DNA of 64,000 bases from Bin80 sp965116685 (GTDB taxonomy: Bacteria; Bacteroidota; Rhodothermia; Rhodothermales; Bin80), in NCBI GenBank assembly GCA_965116685.1, contig OZ220707.1, positions 806,001-870,000 of the forward strand. Reading direction: 5' to 3'. Both the position numbers and the translations under genes were made by a program. Below the pieces are notes generated by a model. The model worked only from the letters and a program-made list of their open reading frames with translations, did no database searches and was not told where the DNA came from. This document shows, piece by piece, positions 45,246 to 55,644 of the stretch; position 1 is the stretch's first letter, and every line of letters begins with the position of its first letter.

Positions 45246-46337
45246 ATGCAACGACCCCGAAGAGATTCCCGCCCTGTACAGGTAGGACCGGTCCAGATTG
45301 GTGGTCATGCACCGATTGCGGTGCAGTCCATGACCGTATCCAAGACTCATAAAGTTGAAGAAACCCTTCATGAGATCGCCCAACTGGCAGAAGCCGGGGC
45401 GGATATCGTTCGTGTCGCCGTACCACGACCGGAAGACGCTGAAGCACTTCCTGACATCGTACAGGGATCCAGTGTCCCGATCGTAGCAGATATTCACTTC
45501 AATCATACCTATGCCTTGAAAGCGATTGAAGCAGGGATCGCAAAAGTTAGAATCAACCCGGGCAATATTGGGAAGCAAGAATGGGAGCGTGAAGTCCTTC
45601 TGGCGGCCAAGGAGGCAGGCATCCCAATTCGTATCGGTGTGAACAGCGGCTCACTGGAGCGTGATATTCTTGATAAATATGGCTACCCCCAACCGGAAGC
45701 GCTCTTGGAGAGTGCTCTGCGACATGTTGAAATTTGCGCACGACATGGGTTTGAGGACATCGTAATTTCGGTGAAACACTCCGATGTTTTCTTTATGATC
45801 CAAGCCTACCGCCTTCTTGCAGAACGAACGGACTTTCCCCTCCACCTGGGAGTCACGGAGTCTGGCTCGTTCAAGGTGGGTACCATCAAAAGCTCTATTG
45901 GGATTGGTGCATTATTGGCAGACGGTATCGGGGATACGATCCGTGTTTCACTGGCTACGGATTCCGTTAAGGAAGTCGAAACTGCACATACGATCCTTAA
46001 GTCTCTCCGGATCGGACGCCCTGGAGTAAATATTATCGCCTGCCCCACCTGCGGTCGACTGAATGGAGATCTGTTTTCCATTGTGGAGGAAGTTGAAACT
46101 GCTGTAAATGCCCGCAAATTCGAAAAGGATGTGACAGTAGCATTGATGGGATGTGCTGTGAATGGCCCTGGAGAAGCACAGGGAGCGGACCTTGGTATTT
46201 CGCTGGGACGTGGACGGGCACACCTATTTAAGCAGGGCAAGGTCATCGGTACGATACCAGAATCCAAAATCGTAGACACGGTTCTGGAAGCGATTGAAGC
46301 ATGGGAGCCCGAAGAGGACGCCCAACCTGCGGCGTAG
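45246..46337 (+). CDS. ispG: 4-hydroxy-3-methylbut-2-en-1-yl diphosphate synthase IspG (GcpE)
   Basis: This 363-residue protein has RDSRPVQVGPVQIGGHAPIAV, a TIM barrel (IVADIHFNHTYALKAIEAGI) and the C-terminal 4Fe-4S domain with CPTCGRLNGD and CAVNGPGEA. It is full length for the short bacterial type. It performs the penultimate step of the MEP isoprenoid pathway. IspE of the same pathway is at 51568. Confidence 0.95.
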   Translation: MQRPRRDSRPVQVGPVQIGGHAPIAVQSMTVSKTHKVEETLHEIAQLAEAGADIVRVAVPRPEDAEALPDIVQGSSVPIVADIHFNHTYALKAIEAGIAKVRINPGNIGKQEWEREVLLAAKEAGIPIRIGVNSGSLERDILDKYGYPQPEALLESALRHVEICARHGFEDIVISVKHSDVFFMIQAYRLLAERTDFPLHLGVTESGSFKVGTIKSSIGIGALLADGIGDTIRVSLATDSVKEVETAHTILKSLRIGRPGVNIIACPTCGRLNGDLFSIVEEVETAVNARKFEKDVTVALMGCAVNGPGEAQGADLGISLGRGRAHLFKQGKVIGTIPESKIVDTVLEAIEAWEPEEDAQPAA

Positions 46338-46401
46338 AGTCTACCTCGTTTCGTGATCTATCTTAACATCACGCACTTGTGGTGCAAGCTCTCACGCTTT
46401 A

Positions 46402-47043
46402 TCAGTAGTAATCGTCTGACTTTCCCTTCCCGAAAGGGAGTCCGCCATGCCAATAGGTGATCAATAAGAACCCAGCGGCCATCCCGGCCAAGTGGGCTGC
46501 ATTTGCTACTCCTGGCTGCAAGCCGGAGGTTGCAAAAAAGAGTTCCAGGAGGCCATATCCAATCACGAAGAATTTGGCTTTCATGGGAATTGGTGGAAAA
46601 ATCAACATGATGCGCTGCTCTGGGAACATCAACCCGAATGCCAGAAGGATTCCGAATACTCCGCCGGATGCGCCAATGGTAGGATAGTTCCCCCCCGTGA
46701 CAGCAGTGACTGCAAGCTGTGCAAGAGCAGCTCCAATTACACAAACTCCGTAATAAATCGAAAAACGCCGGGAACCCCATGTATTCTCAATTTGTGCGCC
46801 GAACATCCAGAGCGCAAACATATTGAAGAAGATGTGTCCTATTCCACCATGCAGGAAACTGTAGCTCACCAGTTGGTGGACCTGAAATCCAGAAGCTAAT
46901 GGCCATAATCCAAACCATAGAATCAATTGCCCATAAGCAAGCTGCTGACCGAGAAACACGAGCACATTAATGATGAGAAGGTTCTTTATTATGGGAGGAA
47001 ACGCCCCAAATCCTCCGAAACCACCATATGAGTAATAAGACAT
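46402..47043 (-). CDS. Rhomboid family intramembrane serine protease
   Basis: This 213-residue six-TM protein has the N-terminal Gly/Tyr-rich stretch YYSYGGFGGFGAFPP, then SYSFLHGGIGHIFFNMFALW, the catalytic GASGGVFG (Ser) and NAAHLAGMAAG (His). It cleaves membrane proteins within the bilayer. The natural substrate is unknown. Confidence 0.92.
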   Translation of the reverse strand: MSYYSYGGFGGFGAFPPIIKNLLIINVLVFLGQQLAYGQLILWFGLWPLASGFQVHQLVSYSFLHGGIGHIFFNMFALWMFGAQIENTWGSRRFSIYYGVCVIGAALAQLAVTAVTGGNYPTIGASGGVFGILLAFGLMFPEQRIMLIFPPIPMKAKFFVIGYGLLELFFATSGLQPGVANAAHLAGMAAGFLLITYWHGGLPFGKGKSDDYY

Positions 47044-47323
47044 TGGAAAAAGCTTATCAATACCGGGTTATAGCACACAGAACGCATTTTAGTTGCGCAA
47101 ACTTCATTTTTCCCGCGAAAATGCCCCACGCCTAGCTGCTTGCATCATCCTTGCCACTACACCATAAAATACCGAGTACGAAATATCTTGGAACATCGTT
47201 AGTAGAATAACCAATCAACCCTGTAGGCTGGTCGAGGCTATGAAAAGCCACACAAATGATCCTGCTGATGGAGATTGGTATCAAAACCTGTATGCTTCGT
47301 TCTGGATGCGTTAATCCTTCTCA

Positions 47324-49636
47324 ATGCCAAAAGAAAATCAAAAACGGCTCTCACTGATTGCGAGATACAAGAACTTGCTACTTCGCATTTTCCGCAAACA
47401 AGATGCCGCGCGTGCTGCATTTATCCTGAGTATTCCGACCCTAGCAGTGGTTCTCTGCACACTCTTTTTATTGGCATATATGTGGATCCTGTCATGGAAT
47501 ACACCCTCTCTGCGGGAAATTGAGAACCCTGAATTATCCTATGCCAGCGTAGCCTATACGGCAGATGGTATTGAATTGGCCCGGTTTGGGCGCCAAAACC
47601 GGACCTGGGTTCCGTTTGACTCCATTTCTGTTTTCGCACGTCAAGCATTGATTGCAACGGAAGATCATCGGTTCTATCACCATTGGGGGGTCAATCTATT
47701 TCGTACGGCTTCTGCCGCTACCCAATCCTTGCTTGGTAAACTTGGACTCCCTTTTGAGCGCCAGGGTGGCTCCACAATCACACAACAACTCGCACGCAAC
47801 ATCTACAATGAGCAGATTGGATTTGAAGTCAGTGTGACGCGAAAATTAAAAGAGATGGTAACCGCAGTACGTCTAGAGCAACTCTATGCAAAAGATGAGA
47901 TCGCTGAGATGTATTTGAATACTGTCCCATTTCTCTACAATGCCTACGGGATTGAAGCTGCCGCACGGACCTATTTTAATAAAGCTGCATCTGACCTGGA
48001 TCTACTTGAAAGTGCAACACTGATTGGACTTCTTAAGGGGACCTATCGCTATGACCCCCAGCGAAATCCCGAGCGATCCAGAATCCGCCGCAATACCGTT
48101 TTGCAACGGATGATAACACAGGGATGGCTGGATAAGGACTCCTATGAGATGCTGAAAGATTCCTTGACCACGACCCGCCTCCGAACCGCGGATGTGACGC
48201 AAAGCATTGCACCTTATTTCGCTGAGCAAGTTCGTCAGCGGGTCTCAGAATGGGGACGTGAAGAAGGCATTGACATCTATAGTAGCAGACTGAGAATTGA
48301 GACCACACTCGATTCCAGGTTACAATCAATCGCCCGCTCCGCCGTTACGGGCACACTGGATGGTTTGCAAGCAGTAGTAAACTGTGAGTGGAGTGCTGTA
48401 TCCAGCCCGCGAATGCGGTATGGAGGTGATATCTCTCAATACCTAACGGACCCTTGCCACACGGATCCTGATAACCACTGGGCGTGGTTTTGGCAACGTA
48501 ATTCATCACTTTTGAATACCTATATCCGGGAATCTGTGAGGTATCAAAGCCTTCTAAGGGAAGGCAAAAACGGATCGGAAGCATTACAGGAACTCAAAGA
48601 TGATCCCGTATTCATTGACTCGCTCAAAGCAACAAAAAATCGGCTGGAAAACGGCTTCATTGCAATGGATCCGACAAACGGATATATCAAAGCATGGGTC
48701 GGCGGACGGGATCTTTCGACAGATTGGTACGACCATGTAAGCGTTGCAAAGAGACAGCCTGGCTCGGTATTCAAACCCTTTACTTATGCATTCGCAATTG
48801 ATGCCAACTACTCGCCGGAAAAGCTGTATCTTGATTCTGTTTTTCAATATCCAGATGAAGTTACAGGGGAGGTTTGGAGCCCACAGAATTTTGGAGATGA
48901 AACCAGCGGAGAATGGATGACAATGCGAGAGGGACTGGCCCGCTCTATGAACACCGTTACTGCACAGGTAATCCACGATGTCAACCCGCTGAATGTGGCG
49001 AACCTCGCAAGAAATATGGGAATCCAGAGTGAGCTGGACGCAGTCCCATCTCTGGCTTTGGGAACAAGCGAGGTGACACTTCTCGAATCCGTTACTGCCT
49101 ACAGCACCTTCGCCAATCGGGGAATCCAAACGGATCCTGTAATGATTACCAGAATTGTAAACGAAGAGACTGGCAGGGTTATCTATGACTACCAACAGGA
49201 CTCCTTACGCACGCATCCGCGCGAGGTCCTTTCAGAAGAAAAGACCGCCGTCGTGATCGACATGCTGCGGGATGTGATCAATAAACCCTATGGTACCGGA
49301 ATTCGTATTCGAAGTAGTTATGACCTATATGGATATGACTTTGCGGGAAAAACTGGAACCACACAGGAAGGGGCTGACGGCTGGTTTATTATCATGCACC
49401 CAGAGCTGGTTACTGGCGCATGGGTTGGCTTCAATGATCAGCGCATACGTTTTCGCTCCTCATATTGGGGACAGGGAGCACACAATGCCCTATTTGTAGT
49501 GGGCGAATTCCTGCAGAGCGTGTCCGAGGATGAAGAACTCAGGCTCAGCATCAATAATACCTTCCCCTCCCCGTTACTGAACAAGCAAATCTCCCCCGGC
49601 GATCGTCAAGATCCAAGGACCCGCGTGACCTGGTAA
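47324..49636 (+). CDS. Class A penicillin-binding protein (PBP1A-like)
   Basis: This 770-residue protein has a cytoplasmic N-terminus, one TM helix (~28-52), a GT51 glycosyltransferase domain (TEDHRFYHHWGVNL, QGGSTITQQLARNIYNE) and a transpeptidase domain with SVFK (SxxK) in KRQPGSVFKPFTYAFAI, SMN (SxN) in RSMNTVTAQV and KTGTTQEGADGWF. It polymerises and cross-links peptidoglycan. An extended insert (~345-440) lies between the two domains. Confidence 0.92.
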   Translation: MPKENQKRLSLIARYKNLLLRIFRKQDAARAAFILSIPTLAVVLCTLFLLAYMWILSWNTPSLREIENPELSYASVAYTADGIELARFGRQNRTWVPFDSISVFARQALIATEDHRFYHHWGVNLFRTASAATQSLLGKLGLPFERQGGSTITQQLARNIYNEQIGFEVSVTRKLKEMVTAVRLEQLYAKDEIAEMYLNTVPFLYNAYGIEAAARTYFNKAASDLDLLESATLIGLLKGTYRYDPQRNPERSRIRRNTVLQRMITQGWLDKDSYEMLKDSLTTTRLRTADVTQSIAPYFAEQVRQRVSEWGREEGIDIYSSRLRIETTLDSRLQSIARSAVTGTLDGLQAVVNCEWSAVSSPRMRYGGDISQYLTDPCHTDPDNHWAWFWQRNSSLLNTYIRESVRYQSLLREGKNGSEALQELKDDPVFIDSLKATKNRLENGFIAMDPTNGYIKAWVGGRDLSTDWYDHVSVAKRQPGSVFKPFTYAFAIDANYSPEKLYLDSVFQYPDEVTGEVWSPQNFGDETSGEWMTMREGLARSMNTVTAQVIHDVNPLNVANLARNMGIQSELDAVPSLALGTSEVTLLESVTAYSTFANRGIQTDPVMITRIVNEETGRVIYDYQQDSLRTHPREVLSEEKTAVVIDMLRDVINKPYGTGIRIRSSYDLYGYDFAGKTGTTQEGADGWFIIMHPELVTGAWVGFNDQRIRFRSSYWGQGAHNALFVVGEFLQSVSEDEELRLSINNTFPSPLLNKQISPGDRQDPRTRVTW

Positions 49637-49800
49637 CCCAATGCCTTCTCCCTTACTCCTGTAAATAACCTGTCATGGGCCGGGATCAAACAGGAACCAA
49701 TCCGTGGTGCTCGCATCATATGGCAGTTGATCACTTTGAAGCTTGATCGGTAGCGAAAAAACTGTATCTTCTGGAGATCGCCTGAGTAGTTTCCAGCACC

Positions 49801-51546
49801 CTATAAGTCTACGATACGTTCCAGTTGCAAAAGCCGAACATCAGCGACCGCCTTCCCCGGGATGCTGATTGCCCGCAAAACAAGCGGCTCTTGTCCGGCT
49901 TCCAGAGAGATGGATCCAAGTACAAGCGAGTGAAAATCCTTGACGTATGACTCAATCCTCTGCACACGATCTTCCTTCATTCCGTATTCAGTTGGATCAT
50001 GTGCATCCACAATCGTAGCTCGCAGCGAAGCATCACCAAAGCTCAGATGAATTTGAGCGCCTTCATCCCCGACTGCTGCCGTATAATACAATGTCGCTTT
50101 GTACTGTCCGGTAGTCAGAACCTCTGCCTCCCATAGAATGGAGTCCTGTGTACTCGTCCAGTTGGTCAGAAAGCTGTCATTGGGATACCGGTTGGAGCGT
50201 TGGATCCCTTCCGATGCTGTCGCATCCCGGGCAGGGAGCCAGGTAATTCTCTCATCTTCAAAGCCAATGGTAAAGGGGCGTTTCGGGTAGGATTCGGGGA
50301 CTACCTCTCGAATCCAGCGTGCTTTTGCTTCTTCCAGAGAGTCCACTAATCCAGGGTGCTCAGAAGCTAAATCCACGCGCTGCTCTCGGTCATTCACGAT
50401 ATTGAAGAGCCCTCCCGAATGCCCTAAACGATACGTCTGGGTCCTTACACTCGTGCGTCCTCTCCAATGAGAAAAAATGACCCGCTCTGGCATTGATTTT
50501 ATCTCCCCTTGAAGTAAAGGCGCAAAGCTAACTCCATCCAATGGATACCTGGTATTAAGGTCAATGTTGCTGAACTCGGCCAGGGTTGGCATCAGATCAA
50601 TCGCAGCAGCGATGTCAGTGATCACAGCCCCCTCAGCAATCACACCGGGCCATTGCATCAGAAGTGGTGAGCGAACACCTCCTTCATCCGTAGATCCTTT
50701 CCTGCCTTTCATGCCGGCATTCCATCGCGGACCATTCGGGCCATTGTCCGAAAAATAGAGCACAATGGTCTCTTCCGTGAGAGATAAATCGTCCAGAAGC
50801 GTTAAGATCCTACCAACATTCCAGTCAATATTGAGCGTCATGGCGAGGGCTGCCCGTGTATGGAGGGTATCCTCCTGTTCCGGGGATCGGGGATGTTGCC
50901 GGAGCTCCGGTACCTGATCCCACCATTCATCGGGCACCTGCATGGGGGAATGCGGCGTGTTATAGGGCAAAAAAACAAGAAACGGGGACTCCGCATGCAT
51001 ACGCATAAACTCCATTGCAGACTCTGTCAAGTCATCTGGCAGGTACCCACTCCCTTGAACGAGTTCACCATTTCTCTCCAGAGGTGGAGAAAAATAATGT
51101 CCCCAATGGCCAGAGGGAAACCCATAAAAGTGATCGAATCCGCGGCTGTTTGGGTGGTATGGGGCCTGCTGTCCGTTGTGCCATTTCCCAAAGACCCCCG
51201 TAGCGTAGCCCGCGTCCTGGAAAACCTCAGAGAGTAAAGTCTCATCTGGATCCAGGCGTTCCGAACCCGCACTGGTTCCATACACACCCGACCGGGGATG
51301 GTATCGCCCTGTTAAAAGCTCTGCACGGGTTGGAGAACAGACCGGGCTTACATAAAAGCTCTCGAATCTGGCACCCGAATGGGCAATCCGATCAATATTC
51401 GATGTATTGATACTGGTATTGCCATTGATGGATAAATCGCCCCACCCCTGATCGTCTGTCAGGATAATGACCACGTTCGGGGGGCGTTCAGCGCTGCAGG
51501 ATGCGAACAGCATTGCAGCAAATAGTAGATAAATCAATCGGAACAT
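49801..51546 (-). CDS. Sulfatase (arylsulfatase-type) lipoprotein
   Basis: This 581-residue protein has a lipoprotein signal (MFRLIYLLFAAMLFASC). The sulfatase core begins PPNVVIILTDDQGWGD and has the CxPxR motif in SPVCSPTRAELLTGR, whose Cys is converted to formylglycine. GVFGKWHNG and FSDNGPNG supply metal and substrate residues. A C-terminal beta extension (~430-575) could bind carbohydrate. It hydrolyses sulfate esters, probably of polysaccharides. It lies 21 bp downstream of ispE on the same strand. Confidence 0.9.
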   Translation of the reverse strand: MFRLIYLLFAAMLFASCSAERPPNVVIILTDDQGWGDLSINGNTSINTSNIDRIAHSGARFESFYVSPVCSPTRAELLTGRYHPRSGVYGTSAGSERLDPDETLLSEVFQDAGYATGVFGKWHNGQQAPYHPNSRGFDHFYGFPSGHWGHYFSPPLERNGELVQGSGYLPDDLTESAMEFMRMHAESPFLVFLPYNTPHSPMQVPDEWWDQVPELRQHPRSPEQEDTLHTRAALAMTLNIDWNVGRILTLLDDLSLTEETIVLYFSDNGPNGPRWNAGMKGRKGSTDEGGVRSPLLMQWPGVIAEGAVITDIAAAIDLMPTLAEFSNIDLNTRYPLDGVSFAPLLQGEIKSMPERVIFSHWRGRTSVRTQTYRLGHSGGLFNIVNDREQRVDLASEHPGLVDSLEEAKARWIREVVPESYPKRPFTIGFEDERITWLPARDATASEGIQRSNRYPNDSFLTNWTSTQDSILWEAEVLTTGQYKATLYYTAAVGDEGAQIHLSFGDASLRATIVDAHDPTEYGMKEDRVQRIESYVKDFHSLVLGSISLEAGQEPLVLRAISIPGKAVADVRLLQLERIVDL

Positions 51547-51567
51547 CAGAAAAGTTGAAGTTATTTT

Positions 51568-52407
51568 TTAAGTATCGACCGCGACCTGGTGCCATGCGGC
51601 ATATCCCTTCGCTGCAGCTTCTTCAGTCGCCTCCTTCGCACCTTCCTCGCTCTCAAAGATACCATACACACCCGCACCTGACCCGGTAAGAGATGCAAAC
51701 CCTGCCCCATTGCGCAGCAGCGAAGACTTGACTTCCTGAATTGCCGGCCATTGTGAAAACACTGGCTTCTCAAAATCATTGACCAATTCAGACCTCCAAC
51801 GATCCAGGTCATTGGATCGGACCACCTCAATCATGTTTATGCAATCTGTTCCAGATACATGTACCTGCTGAAATGCCCATGCCGTAGAAATATGAATGGG
51901 AGGGACGATGACGGCGAGACTGAATGGAAAAACATAATCGGTCATGGGAGTCAGTCGTTCTCCCCGCCCCTCTGCATACGCGGTCTGTCCATGCAAAAAA
52001 AACGGCACATCTGAACCAAGCCTCAGTGCGAGTGACTCCAGTGCAAGGGTTGCACCGTCTAATTTCCAAAGACTACATAACATGCGAAGCACGGTAGCGG
52101 CATCACTTGATCCGCCCCCAAGTCCCGCACCGTGTGGAAGTATTTTTTCCAGATGGAAAGAAGCTCCCTCATCCATACTTGCAACTTCCCGCAAAAGCCT
52201 GGCCGCACGGATCACCAGGTTGTCCTCTCCACTGGAAAGCGTAGCATCTGTGCAGGTCATGCTAACTTTCTCTGCAAGACTGACCGTAATCCTGTCGGCC
52301 CATCCAATTGGATGAAACACTGTTGCCAGATCATGGTATCCGTCCGCCCGTCTACGTACTATGTGGAGGCCAAGGTTGATTTTGGCCGGAGCACTTTCAA
52401 ATAACAC
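51568..52407 (-). CDS. ispE: 4-diphosphocytidyl-2-C-methyl-D-erythritol kinase IspE
   Basis: This 279-residue GHMP kinase begins SAPAKINLGLHIVRRRADGYH, with the ATP loop LPHGAGLGGGSSDAATVL and the C-terminal SLTGSGAGVYGIFES. It phosphorylates CDP-ME in the MEP pathway. It is the upstream partner of the sulfatase gene; the pairing is not metabolic. Confidence 0.94.
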   Translation of the reverse strand: MLFESAPAKINLGLHIVRRRADGYHDLATVFHPIGWADRITVSLAEKVSMTCTDATLSSGEDNLVIRAARLLREVASMDEGASFHLEKILPHGAGLGGGSSDAATVLRMLCSLWKLDGATLALESLALRLGSDVPFFLHGQTAYAEGRGERLTPMTDYVFPFSLAVIVPPIHISTAWAFQQVHVSGTDCINMIEVVRSNDLDRWRSELVNDFEKPVFSQWPAIQEVKSSLLRNGAGFASLTGSGAGVYGIFESEEGAKEATEEAAAKGYAAWHQVAVDT

Positions 52408-52737
52408 TTTCTCTAACGCTAATTCGTGATTTATACCCCAATCCCGGGAGCATATGAAATTCTATGACAAGTTTATGGACTCGGTGTCTTTTGCAGATCC
52501 AGCTTAGGGAAAAGCTAAAACTACCTCCTCATATTCTTTAAGATATCAACTCATTGAATGCTCACAATAAGATCTAAGATTATCAATCAGAGGCATACAA
52601 CAGGGGGGATCAGAAATTTGTTTGGAACCATGGCTTGCAGTGCACCGTTGGACCTTGCCACTTCTGTCAAGATCCCCTCGTATATATCGCTACATCGGCT
52701 ACTCTGTGTCCATTTTCTGTGTAACTTTTTTTCGCCG
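52408..52737. other. Divergent intergenic region upstream of the polysaccharide locus
   Basis: 330 bp between ispE and the SLBB gene. An in-frame upstream ATG at 52558 exists, but the residues before 52738 do not resemble a protein N-terminus. The region probably holds the locus promoter. No motif could be called. Confidence 0.4.
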
Positions 52738-54450
52738 ATGTTTAGGTTAGTTGCTTTTTTAGCTACTGCTTTATTGCTTCTTTCGTTTGTCCCTCCTACC
52801 AGCGCTCAGTTCCCCAATACCCAGACTCTCCCAATCCCGGATGACCCTCAGGCAGAATTGCGCAATGCGATGATGGCACGGATTGCGCAATCCGGTCTTC
52901 TTGCACTGGAGGGGTCCATTGATCCAAACGAATATATCGTCGGGCCGGGCGACGTCTTCAATGTAATGATCGGAACCGTAATCCCGACTGAACTCCCTGT
53001 AACCGTCTCCGTCTCCGGTATACTTCTATTACCTGAGGTTGGATCGGTGCAAGCTGGTGGGAAGTCTCTCGCAGAAGTAGAACAGGAAGCAATTAAACTG
53101 CTTGAATCCCGCTACGTCAATGCTCCTGTGAGTATTGCATTAGCCCAGGCTCGAAGCTTTTACGTCCATGTAACCGGCACCGTTCTCCAAACCGGACGCT
53201 ATCTCATGCTTCCCCGTTCGCGCGTCAGTGATGTCGTTCAACAGGCGCTCACATCCGGCGTACTGACTACAAAGTACACGGTAGAGGATGTTCTAGTTGA
53301 CCATGCGGTACCCGAGTATGATTTTCTACCGGAGATCAATGATGTATACAAACCCGCACTTCGAAATATTCGCATACAGCACATTGACGGAACGGAAGAT
53401 CTGGTGGATCTTACCCGTTATCAGACAACCGGGAATACAGATCATAACCCAGTCTTGCAAGATGGGGATCGCATCAACGTCCCTGCTTATCACACCGTCC
53501 GTGAAGGAGTCCGTGTATCCGGAGACGTAGCCTGGCCTGGATTGTATGATTGGCGGCCGGATGATACGGTATTGAGTGTCCTTGATCTTGCGACGGGAGG
53601 GCGTCCTCCTGATGAAACCGTCCAGTTTCGCGTGATGCGCTGGAGTGATGAACAGTATCGTACCGTACTTGATCATAACCTCAATAGGTTACGGGAGGAT
53701 TCAATCGCGACACAGCAGTTGATGCCTGGTGATCACATCACCGTTTATGAACGGGAAACTGCCACAGCCAGTATCGAAGGATGGGTTATATACCCGGGGG
53801 AATATCGCATAGAAGGCGGGGTGACCACCTTAAATCAATTGGTCGAACTAGCGGGCGGCCTCAAGGAAGGCGCCAACCCGAATGCGGCTGTCCTAGAGCG
53901 CACGAGTATTGACAAATTAGTCCAAGCCTCCGAAGCACCTCTTGCAACCCCGCAGAGCCAACCCCTGAGCGGTAATCGGGCAGTTCAATCATTTACTGAG
54001 GGATTCCAGAGGTCATTTTCTGGAGAGATCGGCAGTCAGGTGGCAGTTGATATTGCCGGGGCATTGCTTGGCAGCAGCGACGATATTGTGCTTTATGATG
54101 GCGATCGCCTCATCTTCCCACGCGATGAAGGAACAATCTATGTGACCGGCCATGTTCCCCAACCTGGATATGTCACCTTTGTCCCTGGGATGACCGCCCG
54201 GCACTATGTGGAGCGTGCGGGGGGACTGGGCCCTGGAGCTGAAGACGTCTACATTTATGACGGGAGCAGTGGAGCCGTACGCAGAGGTCTGGATGAACCT
54301 ATTCGCTCCGGTGACACGATCTTCGTTGACTGGCTGGAGCAATTGACTCTGAGTACACGTCAAATACAATATCAACGAATCCAGGTTATCGTTACAAGCT
54401 TATCTGCAGCAACCGGCGTGGCTGCGACAATTATTGCCCTGCTACGATGA
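52738..54450 (+). CDS. SLBB-domain polysaccharide export protein (Wza-like)
   Basis: About 570 residues from ATG 52738 with a signal peptide (MFRLVAFLATALLLLSFVPP, then TSAQ). The Poly_export domain covers ~55-150 (DPNEYIVGPGDVFNVMIG). Several SLBB repeats follow (VTGTVLQTGRYLMLPRSRVS, VSGDVAWPGLYDWRPDDTV, VTGHVPQPGYVTFVPGMT). A hydrophobic C-terminal helix (VIVTSLSAATGVAATIIALL) probably sits in a membrane. Wza-like proteins form the outer-membrane export channel for capsule or exopolysaccharide. It overlaps the Wzz-like gene by 4 bp. Confidence 0.88.
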   Translation: MFRLVAFLATALLLLSFVPPTSAQFPNTQTLPIPDDPQAELRNAMMARIAQSGLLALEGSIDPNEYIVGPGDVFNVMIGTVIPTELPVTVSVSGILLLPEVGSVQAGGKSLAEVEQEAIKLLESRYVNAPVSIALAQARSFYVHVTGTVLQTGRYLMLPRSRVSDVVQQALTSGVLTTKYTVEDVLVDHAVPEYDFLPEINDVYKPALRNIRIQHIDGTEDLVDLTRYQTTGNTDHNPVLQDGDRINVPAYHTVREGVRVSGDVAWPGLYDWRPDDTVLSVLDLATGGRPPDETVQFRVMRWSDEQYRTVLDHNLNRLREDSIATQQLMPGDHITVYERETATASIEGWVIYPGEYRIEGGVTTLNQLVELAGGLKEGANPNAAVLERTSIDKLVQASEAPLATPQSQPLSGNRAVQSFTEGFQRSFSGEIGSQVAVDIAGALLGSSDDIVLYDGDRLIFPRDEGTIYVTGHVPQPGYVTFVPGMTARHYVERAGGLGPGAEDVYIYDGSSGAVRRGLDEPIRSGDTIFVDWLEQLTLSTRQIQYQRIQVIVTSLSAATGVAATIIALLR

Positions 54451-55610
54451 CCAATTCCAAAGTATCTGAGATCGTCTGGTCTTCAATCCAGACAATCCTG
54501 AATCGGCGATGGTTTGTGATCGGAGTCACAGGATTTACGGGTATTGCAGCCGTGATCATCAGCCTTCTCCTTTCAAACTGGTATATGGCAGAAACACGAC
54601 TGCTGATTCCTGGGCAAACATCTTCTGGCCTGCTTTCGAGCGTGATCAGCGGACGTATCGGGAGCAGTGCCTCCTCACTTCTGGGAGGATTGGTCAGTGA
54701 CTACCAGCAGGAGCTTGCCATTTTGGACAGCCGTACGGTAAAACAAAGTGTTGTCGAAGAGTTTGATCTCATTGAGGTGTACGAACTTGCCGATAGCGTA
54801 TCTCCTATTAACTATGCAATTCAGGAATTGGAGGGAAATATTGAATTCGTCGTGGACAATGAATACAACTACCTTGCGGTCCAGGTTTATGATAAAGATC
54901 CTCAACGGGCAGCTAATATGGCGAATTTCTTTGTTTCAAAATTAAACCAGGTCGGAATAGATCTATCTACAGAAACTGCCAGATCCTACCGTCGCACGGT
55001 CGAAATACGTTACCAGGAAATGGAGGACAGCCTCAGTACGGTTCTATCAGCGATCCGTACACTTCAGGAGGAGACCGGCGTACTGGATCTACCCGCACAG
55101 GGAGCTGCCTTTATGGAGGGACTGACAGAATGGCGATCCCAGATCTTTCTCGCTGAACTTAACTTCGAGAATCTGCTGTTTTTATATGGTCCCGACCATT
55201 CCCAGACGCGCGCAGCGCAACAGTCAGTCGAACAAGCCAGAGAATCCTATGATCAGGCCTTGGAAGGTCAAGAGCGGCTCATGCCAGTATCCCAGGACAG
55301 CCTTCCAGAAGTTGCATTTAAGTTTGCCCAATTGGAGAAAGAGGTTGTTATCCTGACGACCCTCATAGAGTTTGCTCGCCCGGTGCTGGAAGAAGCTCAG
55401 TTGGCTGAGGAGCGTGCAGCAAAGTCAGTACAGGTGCTTGACCCTGCTATACCACCCACAGATAAAGCCCGTCCCTCGCGTGCTGCGATTTGTGTCGTCA
55501 GTACGCTCTCGGGCTTCCTGCTTTCTGTGCTTTATGTGCTCCTCAGTGCCTGGTGGAAACGTAACCATGTTCTGATTGCCTCGAAGCTGTCCCCTGGAGG
55601 AACAGTGTAA
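54447..55610 (+). CDS. Wzz/GNVR-type chain-length determinant protein
   Basis: This 387-residue protein has two membrane helices (~21-44 and ~350-372) enclosing a periplasmic domain with coiled-coil segments (SYRRTVEIRYQEMEDSLSTV). The Wzz N-domain is NRRWFVIGVTGFTGIAAVII and the C-terminal GNVR-like part is AIPPTDKARPSRAAI. It has no tyrosine-kinase domain. It controls polymer length together with the Wzy-like protein that follows by 34 bp. Confidence 0.85.
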   Translation: MTNSKVSEIVWSSIQTILNRRWFVIGVTGFTGIAAVIISLLLSNWYMAETRLLIPGQTSSGLLSSVISGRIGSSASSLLGGLVSDYQQELAILDSRTVKQSVVEEFDLIEVYELADSVSPINYAIQELEGNIEFVVDNEYNYLAVQVYDKDPQRAANMANFFVSKLNQVGIDLSTETARSYRRTVEIRYQEMEDSLSTVLSAIRTLQEETGVLDLPAQGAAFMEGLTEWRSQIFLAELNFENLLFLYGPDHSQTRAAQQSVEQARESYDQALEGQERLMPVSQDSLPEVAFKFAQLEKEVVILTTLIEFARPVLEEAQLAEERAAKSVQVLDPAIPPTDKARPSRAAICVVSTLSGFLLSVLYVLLSAWWKRNHVLIASKLSPGGTV

Positions 55611-55644
55611 GGAGTTCTATCCGAAACTTGAGTAGGAGCACGTC

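Noticed and set aside
48584..49195. 203-codon minus-strand ORF inside the PBP gene
   Set aside because: It is antisense to the transpeptidase domain, whose motifs are clearly coding on the plus strand.
52558..52737. Upstream extension of the SLBB export protein
   Set aside because: The extra 60 residues look non-coding, and a clean signal peptide starts at 52738.
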